Part shown: piece after piece, positions 56,801-64,000 of the stretch | Layout of the letters: each line of letters opens with the position of its first letter | Position numbering within the stretch: position 1 is the stretch's first letter | Assembly: GCA_949825065.1 (NCBI GenBank) | Contig: OX463846.1 | Span: 4,855,366 to 4,919,365, forward strand | Origin: Odontocerum albicorne | Taxonomy: Eukaryota > Arthropoda > Insecta > Trichoptera > Odontoceridae | DNA: 64,000 nucleotides | Direction: 5' to 3' | The notes under the pieces: model-generated | What the model was told of the DNA's origin: nothing | What the model saw: the letters and a program-made list of their open reading frames with translations, nothing else | Databases searched by the model: none | Position numbers and translations under genes: made by a program

Positions 56801-59722
56801 GATTTTGCTCGAAGGGGATGAGGCGAGACAGAGCAGGGGACTGGTGGAGCTTGACTGGGGCAGCCTGCAACGCCACCCGCACAAGTTAATCTTTTGTTTT
56901 CTTTATGATTTGGTTAAGAGACTACGGTCAGGTTGGATACTAGAGGTGTTATTACGCTCAATGATTACAACAAAACTAAATGTTCAACAAACACAATGTT
57001 GTATTTCATTCATTAAAATTAATTTTTAAGATTCTGCAAATCTACAATTACAAGACGCTTAGTATTTAGAGGTGGTTTTCATGGAGAGGATTTGTTATTA
57101 TTTTTATTACAACCGACTATGATGAAATAAAAGATTTTATTCCTTCGAAATTTTCAAATTGGCAATACCAAACCCTCATTCCTTTGGGATATTAATGTTC
57201 TGCTGAATAAATACGGCAATGTTTTCATGCTTGGCGAAATATTTACAGGATCGATAATGTTAGTAGCGCATGAAAATATGTTTTCCCAGCACCCTACTTT
57301 TAGGTCAAGTCAAATCATTTATTATGTTTTAATAAATGAAATTTACTCTTATAAAGTGAGCGCATGAGGTTTTAGATTTTTGTTGATAAACCTAACTGTA
57401 AGTACACCTAAATTTCATTTTGTGAAATACTGATTTTATATTAATAGTTCGGAAATTCTAGGATGAGTCCTGTGACAGCTCACAAATTTGCCCCAATATA
57501 ACCTTGTAACGATGTTCAGTAATTTTAATTATTTTATTAACTTTAATATAAGCCTCAATTCTAATAAATAGCAAGTTATTTAGGTAAATACATTACATAA
57601 GGTTGTATTGGGGCAAATTTGTGAGCTGTCACAGGACTCATCCTAGAATTTCCGAACTATAACAAAGAATTTATGCTAGGTAATTTAAATCGTAATCAAT
57701 ATTAGTTAAATAACATCGATATTTGTTGTTTATATTGTGCCAAGTATTAGTTTATTACTTTTGTTTGAAGATGATTGTATTTTATAATATTATAGTTTCA
57801 TTGTATACAGTACAACCAAATGAGTTTATTTCTATGTAATAATCTCTTCCAAATAACCAAAAAGGTGTTTAAACAAGCCTTAACCTCTAAACGAGTGAGA
57901 TTTAGTAAGTAAAATAAAAAAAATGATTTTGTACGTAATATAAATAACGTAATTGCGACCGCCATATACAAAATAATAGAATAGATAAAAACATTTGAGC
58001 CTTTTTTTTTAACCTGGCGAGTTAATTGCCACGTGGCAATCTCTTCCAACCAACCAGAAAGATGTTTTTATAGGCCCTAAGTGTTAACCAGACTGGAATC
58101 CTATTTAAAAAAATCTGGGTTCCAGCGGGGATCAAACCCGCAAACTCCGGATCGGCAGACAAGTGTCTTACCACCAGGCCACGGAGGTTGTCTTGTCTTA
58201 TCTTCGAGGTAGCCTTGTCCGTTTAATGGATAAATTCATGTCTTCGGGAATAAAAACATCGGACGTACCGTGTACGTCCATACTCTCTTGGGGTAAAAAT
58301 TTGCTCGCCGTACACTGTACGGCCATACTCGTTTAGAGGTTAAGTTAAAAATCAAATTGGAACCAATATACCAAAGGGAATCGAACCCGCAACCCCTGAG
58401 CTAGGAGACAGGCGTCTCACCAAAAAGACCATGGTGGTTTTCTTTATGATGGTTTCTTTTAATAGTATCAATACACCACAGTCCACAACGGTTTTGCCAA
58501 TCAAATTATTTCATGAAAATAACAGTAGATGTATAAAAAATGAAATATTAAGTATACTTAAAGAGTGTTTACAATTTAAAGCAAGTGTGATGCAACTAAT
58601 AAAGCATGTTTTTTCATTATCTGTATTCATACATATCCAGATATTTTCAATACATTCCATTTATGAGAAAAAATATAGGAATTCAATAAAATATGGTTAA
58701 TATTTCAATTAAAGTACCGTACATACATATTTACAAAAAGTCTTCAATTTTGTATTTGCATCTTTATTAACAGTGTATGCAAAATACTTCAACAGGTAGA
58801 AAAAAATAGAAATGTTTAATTGTTCAACACAATAAAGATACAAATACCGTGTGTTAAAAAAATAACATCTCTCTTTTATGTATAAGTTATGCTTGGAATT
58901 AAAGTCTTTATATGTTTCTCAGAAATAGATTCAAACATAATCCTTAAGGAAAACTACCTTTTTTATATTTATTTTATCAATTAAAGTTTAAAGGCAGTAG
59001 TTGCTGGACACTAAAAAAGAGACGCTATCTTCTTTAAAAAAAATCAGCTTTTATGTCACTTATTATACAGAACAGGTTTTGAGACACAAGGAACTGTTCA
59101 ATTGATTTAACATCATTATTGTATTTATGCCATAAAAAATAAAAAAATCCCTTTTATGCTACATAAAAATTGTCCCTCTTATTGCAGACTAGGTCTTTTT
59201 TATAATATGGAGAAAATTGAGTTTTAATTTCCGTTCTTTAAAAAGAGAGAAGGGCTGGACTTAAGTTCTGTTCTGTAATAAGTGATTAAAGTGTACTTGG
59301 ATTCCCAAGTGGGTTATACCACAAGCTTGCTTGCCCGAATTTCACAATGATCAACCGATGATAAAAAAAAGTAACAATTTTTCTTGATGCCCTGAAAAAA
59401 AAAGCCCTGTCAAAAAAAAAAAAACGATGTACATACTACGGTTGGCTCATTGTCAAACCAAAGGCAGCTTGTAAGCAACTTGTGGTACGACTGTTGTGAA
59501 AGGGAATTTAGTCCATGAGTGAAAATCTTAAAGACATATTTTTTTGAAGATATTATCTCTGGATACAAGAATAATTGGAGCAGAGGCTCAATAGAGAGAA
59601 AGAGATTCTCATTGTGGAGTTGGAGTGCAGTGGAAGTACCTGTCTCTGCACGGGAATCTCGTGTTCGGCTTCTTCTCCGTTAGTTTCCTCTGATGGAGGT
59701 GGCCACGCAACTCGTTTCAAAC
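44714..59722 (-). CDS. Zasp-like (PDZ/LIM family) Z-disc protein, 3' five exons (5' end outside window)
   Basis: Transcription order: 59722-59640, 56864-56232, 48600-48495, 46441-46302, 44833-44714. Every join has GT-AG borders and matching phase, giving about 359 residues. Order: LKRVAWPPPSEETNG; a long Pro/Gln/Ser region with four to five SPQPKFSQPL decapeptides and YAPVS, YSPV motifs; FTEPPPATITLRP; DEGDIAGGANMRGDQKWPPQ; GPACRPRK; VKKDYTKFFAKNALPNNYPG, YKIPPGTQHY, stop. Two WPP motifs and the YPGY..PPGTQ end recall LIM-less Zasp isoforms, which bind alpha-actinin at muscle Z-discs. I did not see PDZ or LIM domains here, so the family name rests on recollection of C-terminal motifs; the gene structure is much surer than the name. 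Confidence 0.6.
45046..45100 (+). repeat. AC/AT microsatellite and T run
   Basis: Alternating ACATAC, (AC), (TA)n and T10 just 3' (on +) of nothing coding; lies against the SINE at 45108. Confidence 0.7.
45101..45238 (-). mobile_element. tRNA-derived SINE, - strand, truncated head
   Basis: AACCTGGCGAGTTTATTACC, TCTTCCAACCAACCAGAAAG, GGGTTCCAGCGG and inverted B box GATCGAACCC. The tRNA head is cut after the B box. Confidence 0.75.
45545..45670 (+). mobile_element. LINE 3'-end fragment, copy of 25047-25181
   Basis: GGATGGACGGCGTCCACCAG, GGAGACCCCCGAAATGATGG and tail AAGAAGAAG; diverged 5-10% by eye from the 25 kb copy. Confidence 0.6.
45740..46015 (+). pseudogene. LINE RT C-terminal fragment
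   Basis: LHQVDEFCYLGNMFTCDTRV, EKDIEGMVVTGNKVNGELNV and MLMPTLTYGNE: the thumb region of an RTE-like ORF. Open, but truncated at both ends. Confidence 0.65.
46018..46208 (-). mobile_element. tRNA-derived SINE, - strand, complete
   Basis: AACCTGGCGTATTTATTGCC, GGGCCCTAAGTGAAAACCAG, GTTCCAGCGGCGATCGAACC, CCAGACCAC. Both A- and B-box regions are present in inverse orientation. Confidence 0.8.
46302..46441 (-). CDS. Zasp-like gene exon: DQKWPPQ and GPACRPRK
   Basis: Acceptor CAAGCACTAG; donor AAG|GTAAGC. It completes the split Val codon and adds 46 codons: DEGDIAGGANMRGDQKWPPQ, SVKEAVAAENEARITLAKGP, ACRPRK. Confidence 0.72.
46508..46914. mobile_element. Tigger-like MITE
   Basis: CTGTTAAACCTCGTAAATTT at the left and AATTGACGAGGTTTGACTG at the right are imperfect inverse complements; A+T-rich body, no coding. 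Confidence 0.45.
47559..48324. mobile_element. Tigger-like non-autonomous element, divergent ends
   Basis: TACAGTAATTAAAGTCCGTT at the left and AACGAACTTTTGCTGTATA at the right share the CAGTAAA..(T)CCGTTA pattern seen at 13763. Confidence 0.42.
48495..48600 (-). CDS. Zasp-like gene exon: FTEPPPATITLRP
   Basis: Acceptor AATTTCCAG; donor CGAG|GTATTT; ends phase 1. 35 codons, Pro-rich, ending VARSFR. Confidence 0.65.
49603..49754. mobile_element. Foldback element with hammerhead-like core on -
   Basis: Arms TAATTTATTTTTATCAAACA..GTGACGGTATAACC and the inverse are near perfect (about 58 bases). The unpaired centre on - reads CTGAAGA (49688-49682), GAGG/CCTT stem II, then GGAAC, CGGTA, GGG (pairing with CCC before the core). 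It has the hammerhead layout with A13 changed to G. Confidence 0.6.
49755..51013. other. Intron of the Zasp-like gene, nothing recognised
   Basis: A+T-rich; only a short local repeat ATGTACCTTGGTAAGTAAA (two copies near 50515 and 50547). Confidence 0.5.
51014..51264. mobile_element. MITE with about 48-bp TIR, GC-richer body
   Basis: AGTACCCGGCGGTAAGTAAT..CATCGGGCTTAAGAAAGAGACT at the left and its inverse ending CCGCCGAGTACT at the right, TA outside. The inner 150 bases (TCATACACGTGTTCCGTCGC) are markedly GC-richer than the surroundings. Confidence 0.8.
51786..52031 (-). CDS. Transposase N-terminal domain (DUF4817-type), fragment
   Basis: From Met at 51996 on - strand: MEPYTGAQRAFCVRAYYENN, KSVITARRLYRQEHGLRDIR, EAPSANVIRKWIRMFETTGS. 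This is the DNA-binding N-terminus found in many insect transposases; the frame ends at 51786 and no DDE domain follows. Well preserved compared with the other fragments. Confidence 0.7.
   Translation of the reverse strand: MLNASLLGNLVTMEPYTGAQRAFCVRAYYENNKSVITARRLYRQEHGLRDIREAPSANVIRKWIRMFETTGSTITIIDCNV
52213..53654 (-). mobile_element. DUF4817-type DNA transposon, decayed, with hAT MITE inside
   Basis: AAGGTGTCCCGATAACAACT at the left, AGTTGCTATTGGGACATCC at the right: imperfect TIR. - strand fragments of a DDE transposase are recognisable (TPLDF region near 52490, QNRIPLINGWIPFH-like blocks), with many stops. Confidence 0.55.
52528..52719. mobile_element. hAT MITE with exact 8-bp target duplication
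   Basis: CAGTGTTTCCCA.. and ..TGGGAAACACTG termini; GTCTAGGT at 52520-52527 and 52720-52727. 192 bp. The GCCCCACGTTGGGAAACACTG end is typical of hAT elements. Confidence 0.92.
53929..54502. mobile_element. TA-flanked MITE, 'ACTCAAG' family, copy 1
   Basis: TATACTCAAGAAAATGTAGC, ATGGTCCCTGTGA and the inverse at the right. Its right 130 bases (from ATGTATTTACCTAAATAACT to TTGGGGCAAATTTGTGA) are almost the same as the GTTCGG MITE family. Confidence 0.85.
54510..56231. other. Intron of the Zasp-like gene, nothing recognised
   Basis: A+T-rich; contains a short palindrome GTACTCTTTCAAGAGTAC near 55013. Confidence 0.5.
56232..56864 (-). CDS. Zasp-like gene exon: Pro/Gln-rich repeats
   Basis: Acceptor GCGTTGCAG with a weak pyrimidine tract; donor CAG|GTATGC. 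211 codons without stop, locally much more GC-rich than the flanks. Decapeptides SPQPKLSQPH, SPQPKFSQPL (three), SPQSSLGKPV, SPQP lie at about 56600-56765, encoded by 30-bp tandem repeats. Intrinsically disordered. Confidence 0.7.
57445..57659. mobile_element. TA-flanked MITE, 'GTTCGG' family, copy 3
   Basis: TAGTTCGGAAATTCTAGGAT and inverse; 215 bp and nearly identical to 37675-37889, in opposite orientation. Confidence 0.9.
57880..58343. mobile_element. TTAA-flanked element inside a SINE, carrying another SINE
   Basis: TTAACCTCTAAACGAGTGAG and ACTCGTTTAGAGGTTAA are inverse ends with TTAA target. The body has CGTACCGTGTACGTCC and CGCCGTACACTGTACGGCC motifs. A third TTAA family, distinct from 9853 and 12580. 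Confidence 0.82.
58008..58197 (-). mobile_element. Inner tRNA-derived SINE, - strand, complete
   Basis: AACCTGGCGAGTTAATTGCC, GGCCCTAAGTGTTAACCAGA, GTTCCAGCGGGGATCAAACC, TACCACCAGGCCACGGAGG. It lies within the TTAA element 57880-58343. Confidence 0.82.
58800..59275. other. Intron of the Zasp-like gene, nothing recognised
   Basis: A+T-rich, no signature. Confidence 0.5.
59280..59520. repeat. Imperfect inverted repeat, decayed MITE
   Basis: GGATTCCCAAGTGGGTTATA..CCACAAGCTTGCTTG..ACAATGATCAACC faces a diverged inverse copy (GGTTGGCTCATTGT..CAACTTGTGGTACGAC..AGGGAATTT). Confidence 0.42.
59640..59722 (-). CDS. Zasp-like gene exon: VAWPPP motif
   Basis: Acceptor TTTTAG, donor CAG|GTACTT. Starts in phase with two bases of a split codon, then 27 codons: LKRVAWPPPSEETNGEEAEH and EIPVQRQ. 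The exon before it is not found in 59723-64000. Confidence 0.6.
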
Positions 59723-60366
59723 CTAAAATTATTCCAAAAATAAATGATATTTGTTTAATTTTCATCGTAACATTTTACACAAATAAAGATAACATTTAAA
59801 TCATATAAAAAAATATTATTCAAGAGGCATCTATGAAAGAAGTTTAAAAATAAAAAAAAGCTAGTGATATTAAAAAAATATTAATAAAGGAACATAGTTG
59901 ATTATGAATTGATTTTGCTTATTTCATTAATCATTTAAAAGAAAATAAAAATAATTTGTCCTTACTCATTTAAGATTTCTTAATATTATTAAAAATAAGA
60001 ACATACTATCTAAGAGTGAGAAATAATTTTCTTTGCAGATGTCTTTTTGAACAAATTTTGTGTAATATCTATAACAAATGTTAATACTAGAAATATTATT
60101 TCTTATTGTTATATAAAGAATTGTTACATAAAGAAGTTACATTGTTACATAATCTATTATTGATTTCGTAAAGCATTAATGTAAAATTTAGCCATTCTCA
60201 AAACCTAATATGTTAATAATACAAATAAAAAGAAAAGTGCTATTTATGCATAACACGTCTTATGATTATTCGCTGATATTAATGCAATGAGATGGAACAG
60301 GGTTAATTGTTTTTAAATTTATTGTAAATGTTCAAGCAATTTTCTTTTCTTCTTATTGGTTTGTCC
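59723..60366. other. Stretch upstream of the last visible Zasp-like exon
   Basis: A+T-rich intron; no further exon identified. Confidence 0.5.
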
Positions 60367-60600
60367 AAATGTTTCTCCTTATTGTACCTAGGTACATGTT
60401 AAAACAGAATATGTGTATGTTTTGTAGAAATGTTTCTTCTTATTGTGCCTAGGTACATGTTAAAACAGAATATGTGTATGTTTTGTAGAAATGTTTCTTC
60501 TTATTGTGCCTAGGTACATGTTAAAATGGAATATGTGTATGTTTTGTAGAAATGTTTCTTCTTATTGTGCCTAGGTACATGTTAAAACAGAATATGTATA
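60367..60600 (+). repeat. 61-bp tandem repeat, four copies
   Basis: Unit AAATGTTTCTTCTTATTGTG, CCTAGGTACATGTTAAAACA, GAATATGTGTATGTTTTGTAG; starts at 60367, 60428, 60489 and 60550. Confidence 0.93.
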
Positions 60601-61234
60601 CTCGTATGTTTCCTTCATATGATTTAAAGTTTTAATATGATTAAACCCTTCATACAAATCAGCCGATTCCATTAAAATAAGACTTGATTACATTTTTGTT
60701 TGATTACCAACTTATTTTAAAAATGCATTCATATTTTCTTAGGAAGCACAATTCGCTTTGATATTTCAAAGTTTTTTGTCTAACCTACCATAAATTTCTG
60801 TCTCTGAAATAAAATATTTTCACTGTAAAATAAAAATTTATTCACAAATGCTAAAATGGTCTTTTAACCTGATTAATTGCCACTTTAAGATAAACAGAAC
60901 TGTGGACATATTTTACGTAGGAACACCGATGCTTTCTTAACAAATATTTCGTTTTGGCCGTTTTCCAGACCAGGCAGATGCTTCTGAATTTGAGTAAATT
61001 GTAAATATAATTTATGATTCTTCTCTTTGTTGTTTGTCTATAAATTTAAAACTCTTTTTTCCTAAGAATATACATGTTATGTTATTTTCTTTGAAAAAAA
61101 AAACGAGCTTGTGAAATGTTGATTTATTTTATTGGTAAAATTAAATTTTGAATAAGCTTCATTCTATGTAAGCTCACATTGAGTGTATTAAATCATATAA
61201 TGGATTAAATAAATGCACAGACTTAGATATAACT

Positions 61235-61813
61235 TATACTAAAGAAAATGTAGCATAGTCCCTGTGACGTTTCACAAATTTGCCCCAATACAACCTTGTA
61301 ACGACGTTCAATAATTTTAATTATTTTATCAACTTTAATATAAGCCTCGATTCTAATGAATAGCAAGTTATTTAGGTAAATACATTTCATAAAACTAACA
61401 ATAATGACAAATTAAAACATCTTGTTACAAATTACCAAAAATACGTCAGTTTGTTAAAATCAAATAATATTTGGAAACGGTCGTCAAAAGTCACTAACAT
61501 ACGTTAGTCTGCATTGTCTAGGGATGGGGTATACGATAATTGAATTTTCGATTTTTTTTATACATAAAATTAAATGTCCGTATTTAGTATTCATAGTGGA
61601 TCTTGGCCTATTTAAATATAGATACACATCATACAATACATTAGAAAGTCAGTATAATGAAAATTAGGAATTAAAATGTCAGTTTAGAGAAAAATAATTT
61701 TTCTATTTATGAAAAAACGATTTGATTTGTTAAAAAAAACGATTTTACCCCATCCCTTTGAGACATGACATTTCAAACGTCACAGGGACCATGCTATATT
61801 TTCTTGAGTATAG
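61235..61813. mobile_element. 'ACTCAAG' MITE, copy 2
   Basis: Inverse orientation to 53929: TATACTAAAGAAAATGTAGC at the left, TATTTTCTTGAGTATAG at the right. 579 bp, complete. Confidence 0.85.
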
Positions 61814-61944
61814 TCTTATTTTCCTACCTCTAGTAACATTTTTAATGTTATTTATTATAATAGTATTCGTACAACAAAATCATCAGAAAATATCATGTTA
61901 TGAAAATTAAAGTTCAACCAAATGTTTTTTTAATTAAAAAAAAT

Positions 61945-62130
61945 ATTAACTCAGCGAATCGGAATTCCGTTTGCGACAACATATTTGTACAAAATTGGGT
62001 TTTCGCCGGTCGCTGTGATATAAAGCATACTGTTCGAAAATCAACGTGGAATAGGAAATGAGGGTGGCTGTGTTCAGTTTGACTTCCAGATTTGAGAAAA
62101 TGTGCGATGAACAACAGACTTACTTATCTC
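61945..62130 (+). pseudogene. hAT transposase C-terminal fragment
   Basis: LTQRIGIPFATTYLYKIGFS, PVAVI, a stop, then KINVE, a stop, EMRVAVFSLTSRFEKMCDEQ: the hAT dimerisation block (TTYL.E.GFS....IK ... INVE.E.RVA.S...PRFE). Two MITE copies flank it. Confidence 0.6.
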
Positions 62131-62132
62131 AC

Positions 62133-62676
62133 TATACTTGAGGAAATGTAGGATGGTCCCTGTGACATTTGAAATGTCATGTCTCAAAGGGATAGGGTAA
62201 AATCGTTTTTTTTTACAAATCGAATCGTTTTTTTATAAATCGAAAAATTGTTTTTCGCTAAACTGACGTTTTAATTCCTAATTTTCATTATACTGACTTT
62301 CTAATGTACTCGTATTGTATGATTCGTATCTATCTTTAAATAGGTCAAGATCCTCTATGAATTAATACTAATTACGAACATTTAATTTAAGGTATAAAAA
62401 CATCGAAAATCCAATTATCGTATACCCCATCCCCTAGCCAATGCAGACTAATGTCACACTGTAACTGCCACATTTTTGCTAATTTATAACAAGATGTATT
62501 AATTTGTCATTATTGTTAGTTTTATGTCAAGTATTTACCTAAATAATTTGCTATTTATTAGAATCGAGGCTTATATTAAAGTTGATAAAATAATTAAAAT
62601 TACTGAACGTCGTTACAAGGTGTATTGTTGGCAATTTTGTGAACTGTCACAGGGACCATGCTACATTTTCTCAATT
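62133..62676. mobile_element. 'ACTCAAG' MITE, copy 3, right end decayed
   Basis: TATACTTGAGGAAATGTAGG at the left; the right TIR reads CAGGGACCATGCTACATTTT then CTCAATTTG. Same orientation as copy 1. Confidence 0.8.
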
Positions 62677-62814
62677 TGTTAACTTTTTTTATAATGACGA
62701 TTTATTTATTTAATTAGACTGTTGTTCAAAATATGGTGTCATTTATTTTTTAACCTAACTAACCTAACCGCTTCAACACAAGTGCAACTATTAGGTATGT
62801 TTACTTTGGGTGAC

Positions 62815-63185
62815 CTGGAAAAATCCTGATACACTAAGGTCGCCGTAAACCGAAAAAGTTTGGGAGCCACTGGCGCAGTGTTTGAAGTATGATTTTTATA
62901 CAGATAAATATTATGTATGTAAACATTTATATTACGGATTGTTAACTTTGTAAGGATTGTTAATGATGTCAAAGCTGGAAAAGATATGGAAGAACAGAAC
63001 TACCATAGCAAAATTGTACCAACGAAACCATCTTTACGAAAATGCGTCTAGTTAAGTCTCTTGACTTCGCAATATTTGTATATGGTGTAGAGCAGGGGTG
63101 TCCAAATCGTGGCCCGCGGGCCACATGTGGCCCTATTTAAGATTTTGTGTGGCCCTTTCGGGGTTTTTATACGTTTTGCATTTTG
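62815..63185. mobile_element. hAT-like terminal fragments
   Basis: GTTTGGGAGCCACTGGCGCAGTG (62859, inverse CAGTGGCTCCCAAAC) and CAGGGGTGTCCAAATCGTGG (63093) followed by CCCGCGGGCCACATGTGGCC both look like hAT ends. They do not pair as one element. Confidence 0.4.
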
Positions 63186-63206
63186 TTATTGATAAAATAA
63201 TTGTAC

Positions 63207-63659
63207 CTATCTACCTGCAACATCAGTATCTAACAAACAGTTATCCTTTATCCAATCATTTCCTAATTTATCATTGTAAGTACCTATAATTCTACCTGCA
63301 ACATCCATATCTAACAAACAGTTATCCTTTATCCAATCATTTCCTAATTTATCATTGTAAGTACCTATAATTCTACCTGCAACATCCATATCTAACAAAC
63401 AGTTATCCTTTATCCAATCATTTCCTAATTTATCATTGTAAGTACCTATAATTCTACCTGCAACATCCATACTCGTATCTAATAAACAGTTATCCTTTAT
63501 CCGATCATTTCCTACTTTATCATTGTACCTATAATACCAATTATTCTGCGCAGCATGTATTTCTACCGCATTTATTTTGCTCTTATCACCCCTATTCAAT
63601 GCCCAGGATTCGTTTCCATACATAAAAGTTGGCACCAGCACGCCCCTGTACGCAACCAT
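63207..63659 (-). mobile_element. LINE fragment with in-frame 81-bp tandem repeats
   Basis: - strand, open for 150 codons: LVPTFMYGNESWALNR (RT thumb region), then 27-residue units NDKLGNDWIKDNCLLD-MDVAGRIIGTY repeated about four times (63210-63540, starts near 63211, 63292, 63373, 63454 on +). Units 2-3 are near-identical. A truncated LINE that gained a minisatellite in frame. Confidence 0.75.
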
Positions 63660-64000
63660 TATTTTAATTACATTGATTGACTCCTATTTTATATGATTTA
63701 CGTAGATCGTATAAAAAAATATTTTAATCCGTTTAAAACAATGACGCTTTTTTACTAGTAAACATCTCTTTAGATAACAGTGTCAACATTAATTCTTGAT
63801 GTAGGTCATGGATCTGTTAGGTTGCGAAAATCATTCCTGGGAGGCTAGAGCACCATTTGTCTCTAGGTGGTTTTCTTAGCATGATATGCCCTGCGGGAGA
63901 TGAGATGTGTATCGTACTCGTATGTATGAGATCCCGTAATTGCCTATCGTATCCAAATAGTCACGCCAGTACCGCTTTCTCTTCCTGTTCTATCTGACTA

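Larger units (their letters stand above)
57820..58445 (-). mobile_element. Outer SINE, split by a TTAA element
   Basis: Left piece 57820-57880 (AATCTCTTCCAAATAACCAA, AAGGTGTTTAAACAAGCC) and right piece 58344-58440 (GGAATCGAACCCGCAACC, CAGGCGTCTCACCA) make one - strand SINE of the 11725 subfamily. Confidence 0.7.

Noticed and set aside
56193..56821. Plus-strand frames across the Pro/Gln exon
   Set aside because: They are complements of the - strand repeat-coding exon, which has proper splice borders and phase.
1..64000. CRISPR arrays, prokaryotic operons or a bacterial defence system
   Set aside because: Splice borders, SINEs and mariners show eukaryotic DNA; the tandem arrays are minisatellites without regular spacers.

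Overview
The window is A+T-rich eukaryotic DNA, almost certainly from an insect. It has two multi-exon genes with GT-AG introns of kilobase size, many mariner copies, tRNA-derived SINEs, piggyBac-type TTAA elements, and RTE-like and CR1-like LINE fragments. The order cannot be fixed from the sequence.

Gene 1 (+ strand, 1220-32132) is the 3' part of HERC4, an RCC1-repeat/HECT E3 ubiquitin ligase. Ten exons in perfect phase encode 686 residues: the end of the RCC1 propeller, the linker, and a complete HECT domain with its catalytic Cys (codon 32031-32033). The first exons, about 370 residues by comparison with the family, lie upstream of the window. Its introns hold most of the repeats, notably a 12 kb intron (9592-21811).

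Gene 2 (- strand, 44714-59722) is the 3' part of a second gene. Five exons in consistent phase encode about 359 residues, with a Pro/Gln-rich region of decapeptide repeats and a conserved-looking C-terminus. I read it as a Zasp-like (PDZ/LIM family) Z-disc protein with a LIM-less end; this assignment is tentative. The two genes are convergent, with about 12 kb of very A+T-rich, repeat-dotted intergenic DNA between them.

At 300-551 (-) a small ORF encodes a possible single-pass membrane microprotein.

The rest is transposon archaeology. There are at least seven mariner lineages with distinct terminal inverted repeats (TIRs), all broken, and deleted or head-to-head non-autonomous derivatives of one of them. 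There are two related TA-flanked MITE families, several TTAA-flanked elements, Tigger-like and hAT-like MITEs, SINEs, and fragments of LINEs and hAT transposases. Many insertions are nested, up to three deep, which allows relative dating. The most notable non-coding signal is a hammerhead ribozyme motif with an intact core (about 35834-35883, +) in a foldback element of Penelope type; a second foldback at 49603-49754 carries a one-substitution hammerhead-like core on the other strand. Fully intergenic stretches without recognisable content are stated as such.
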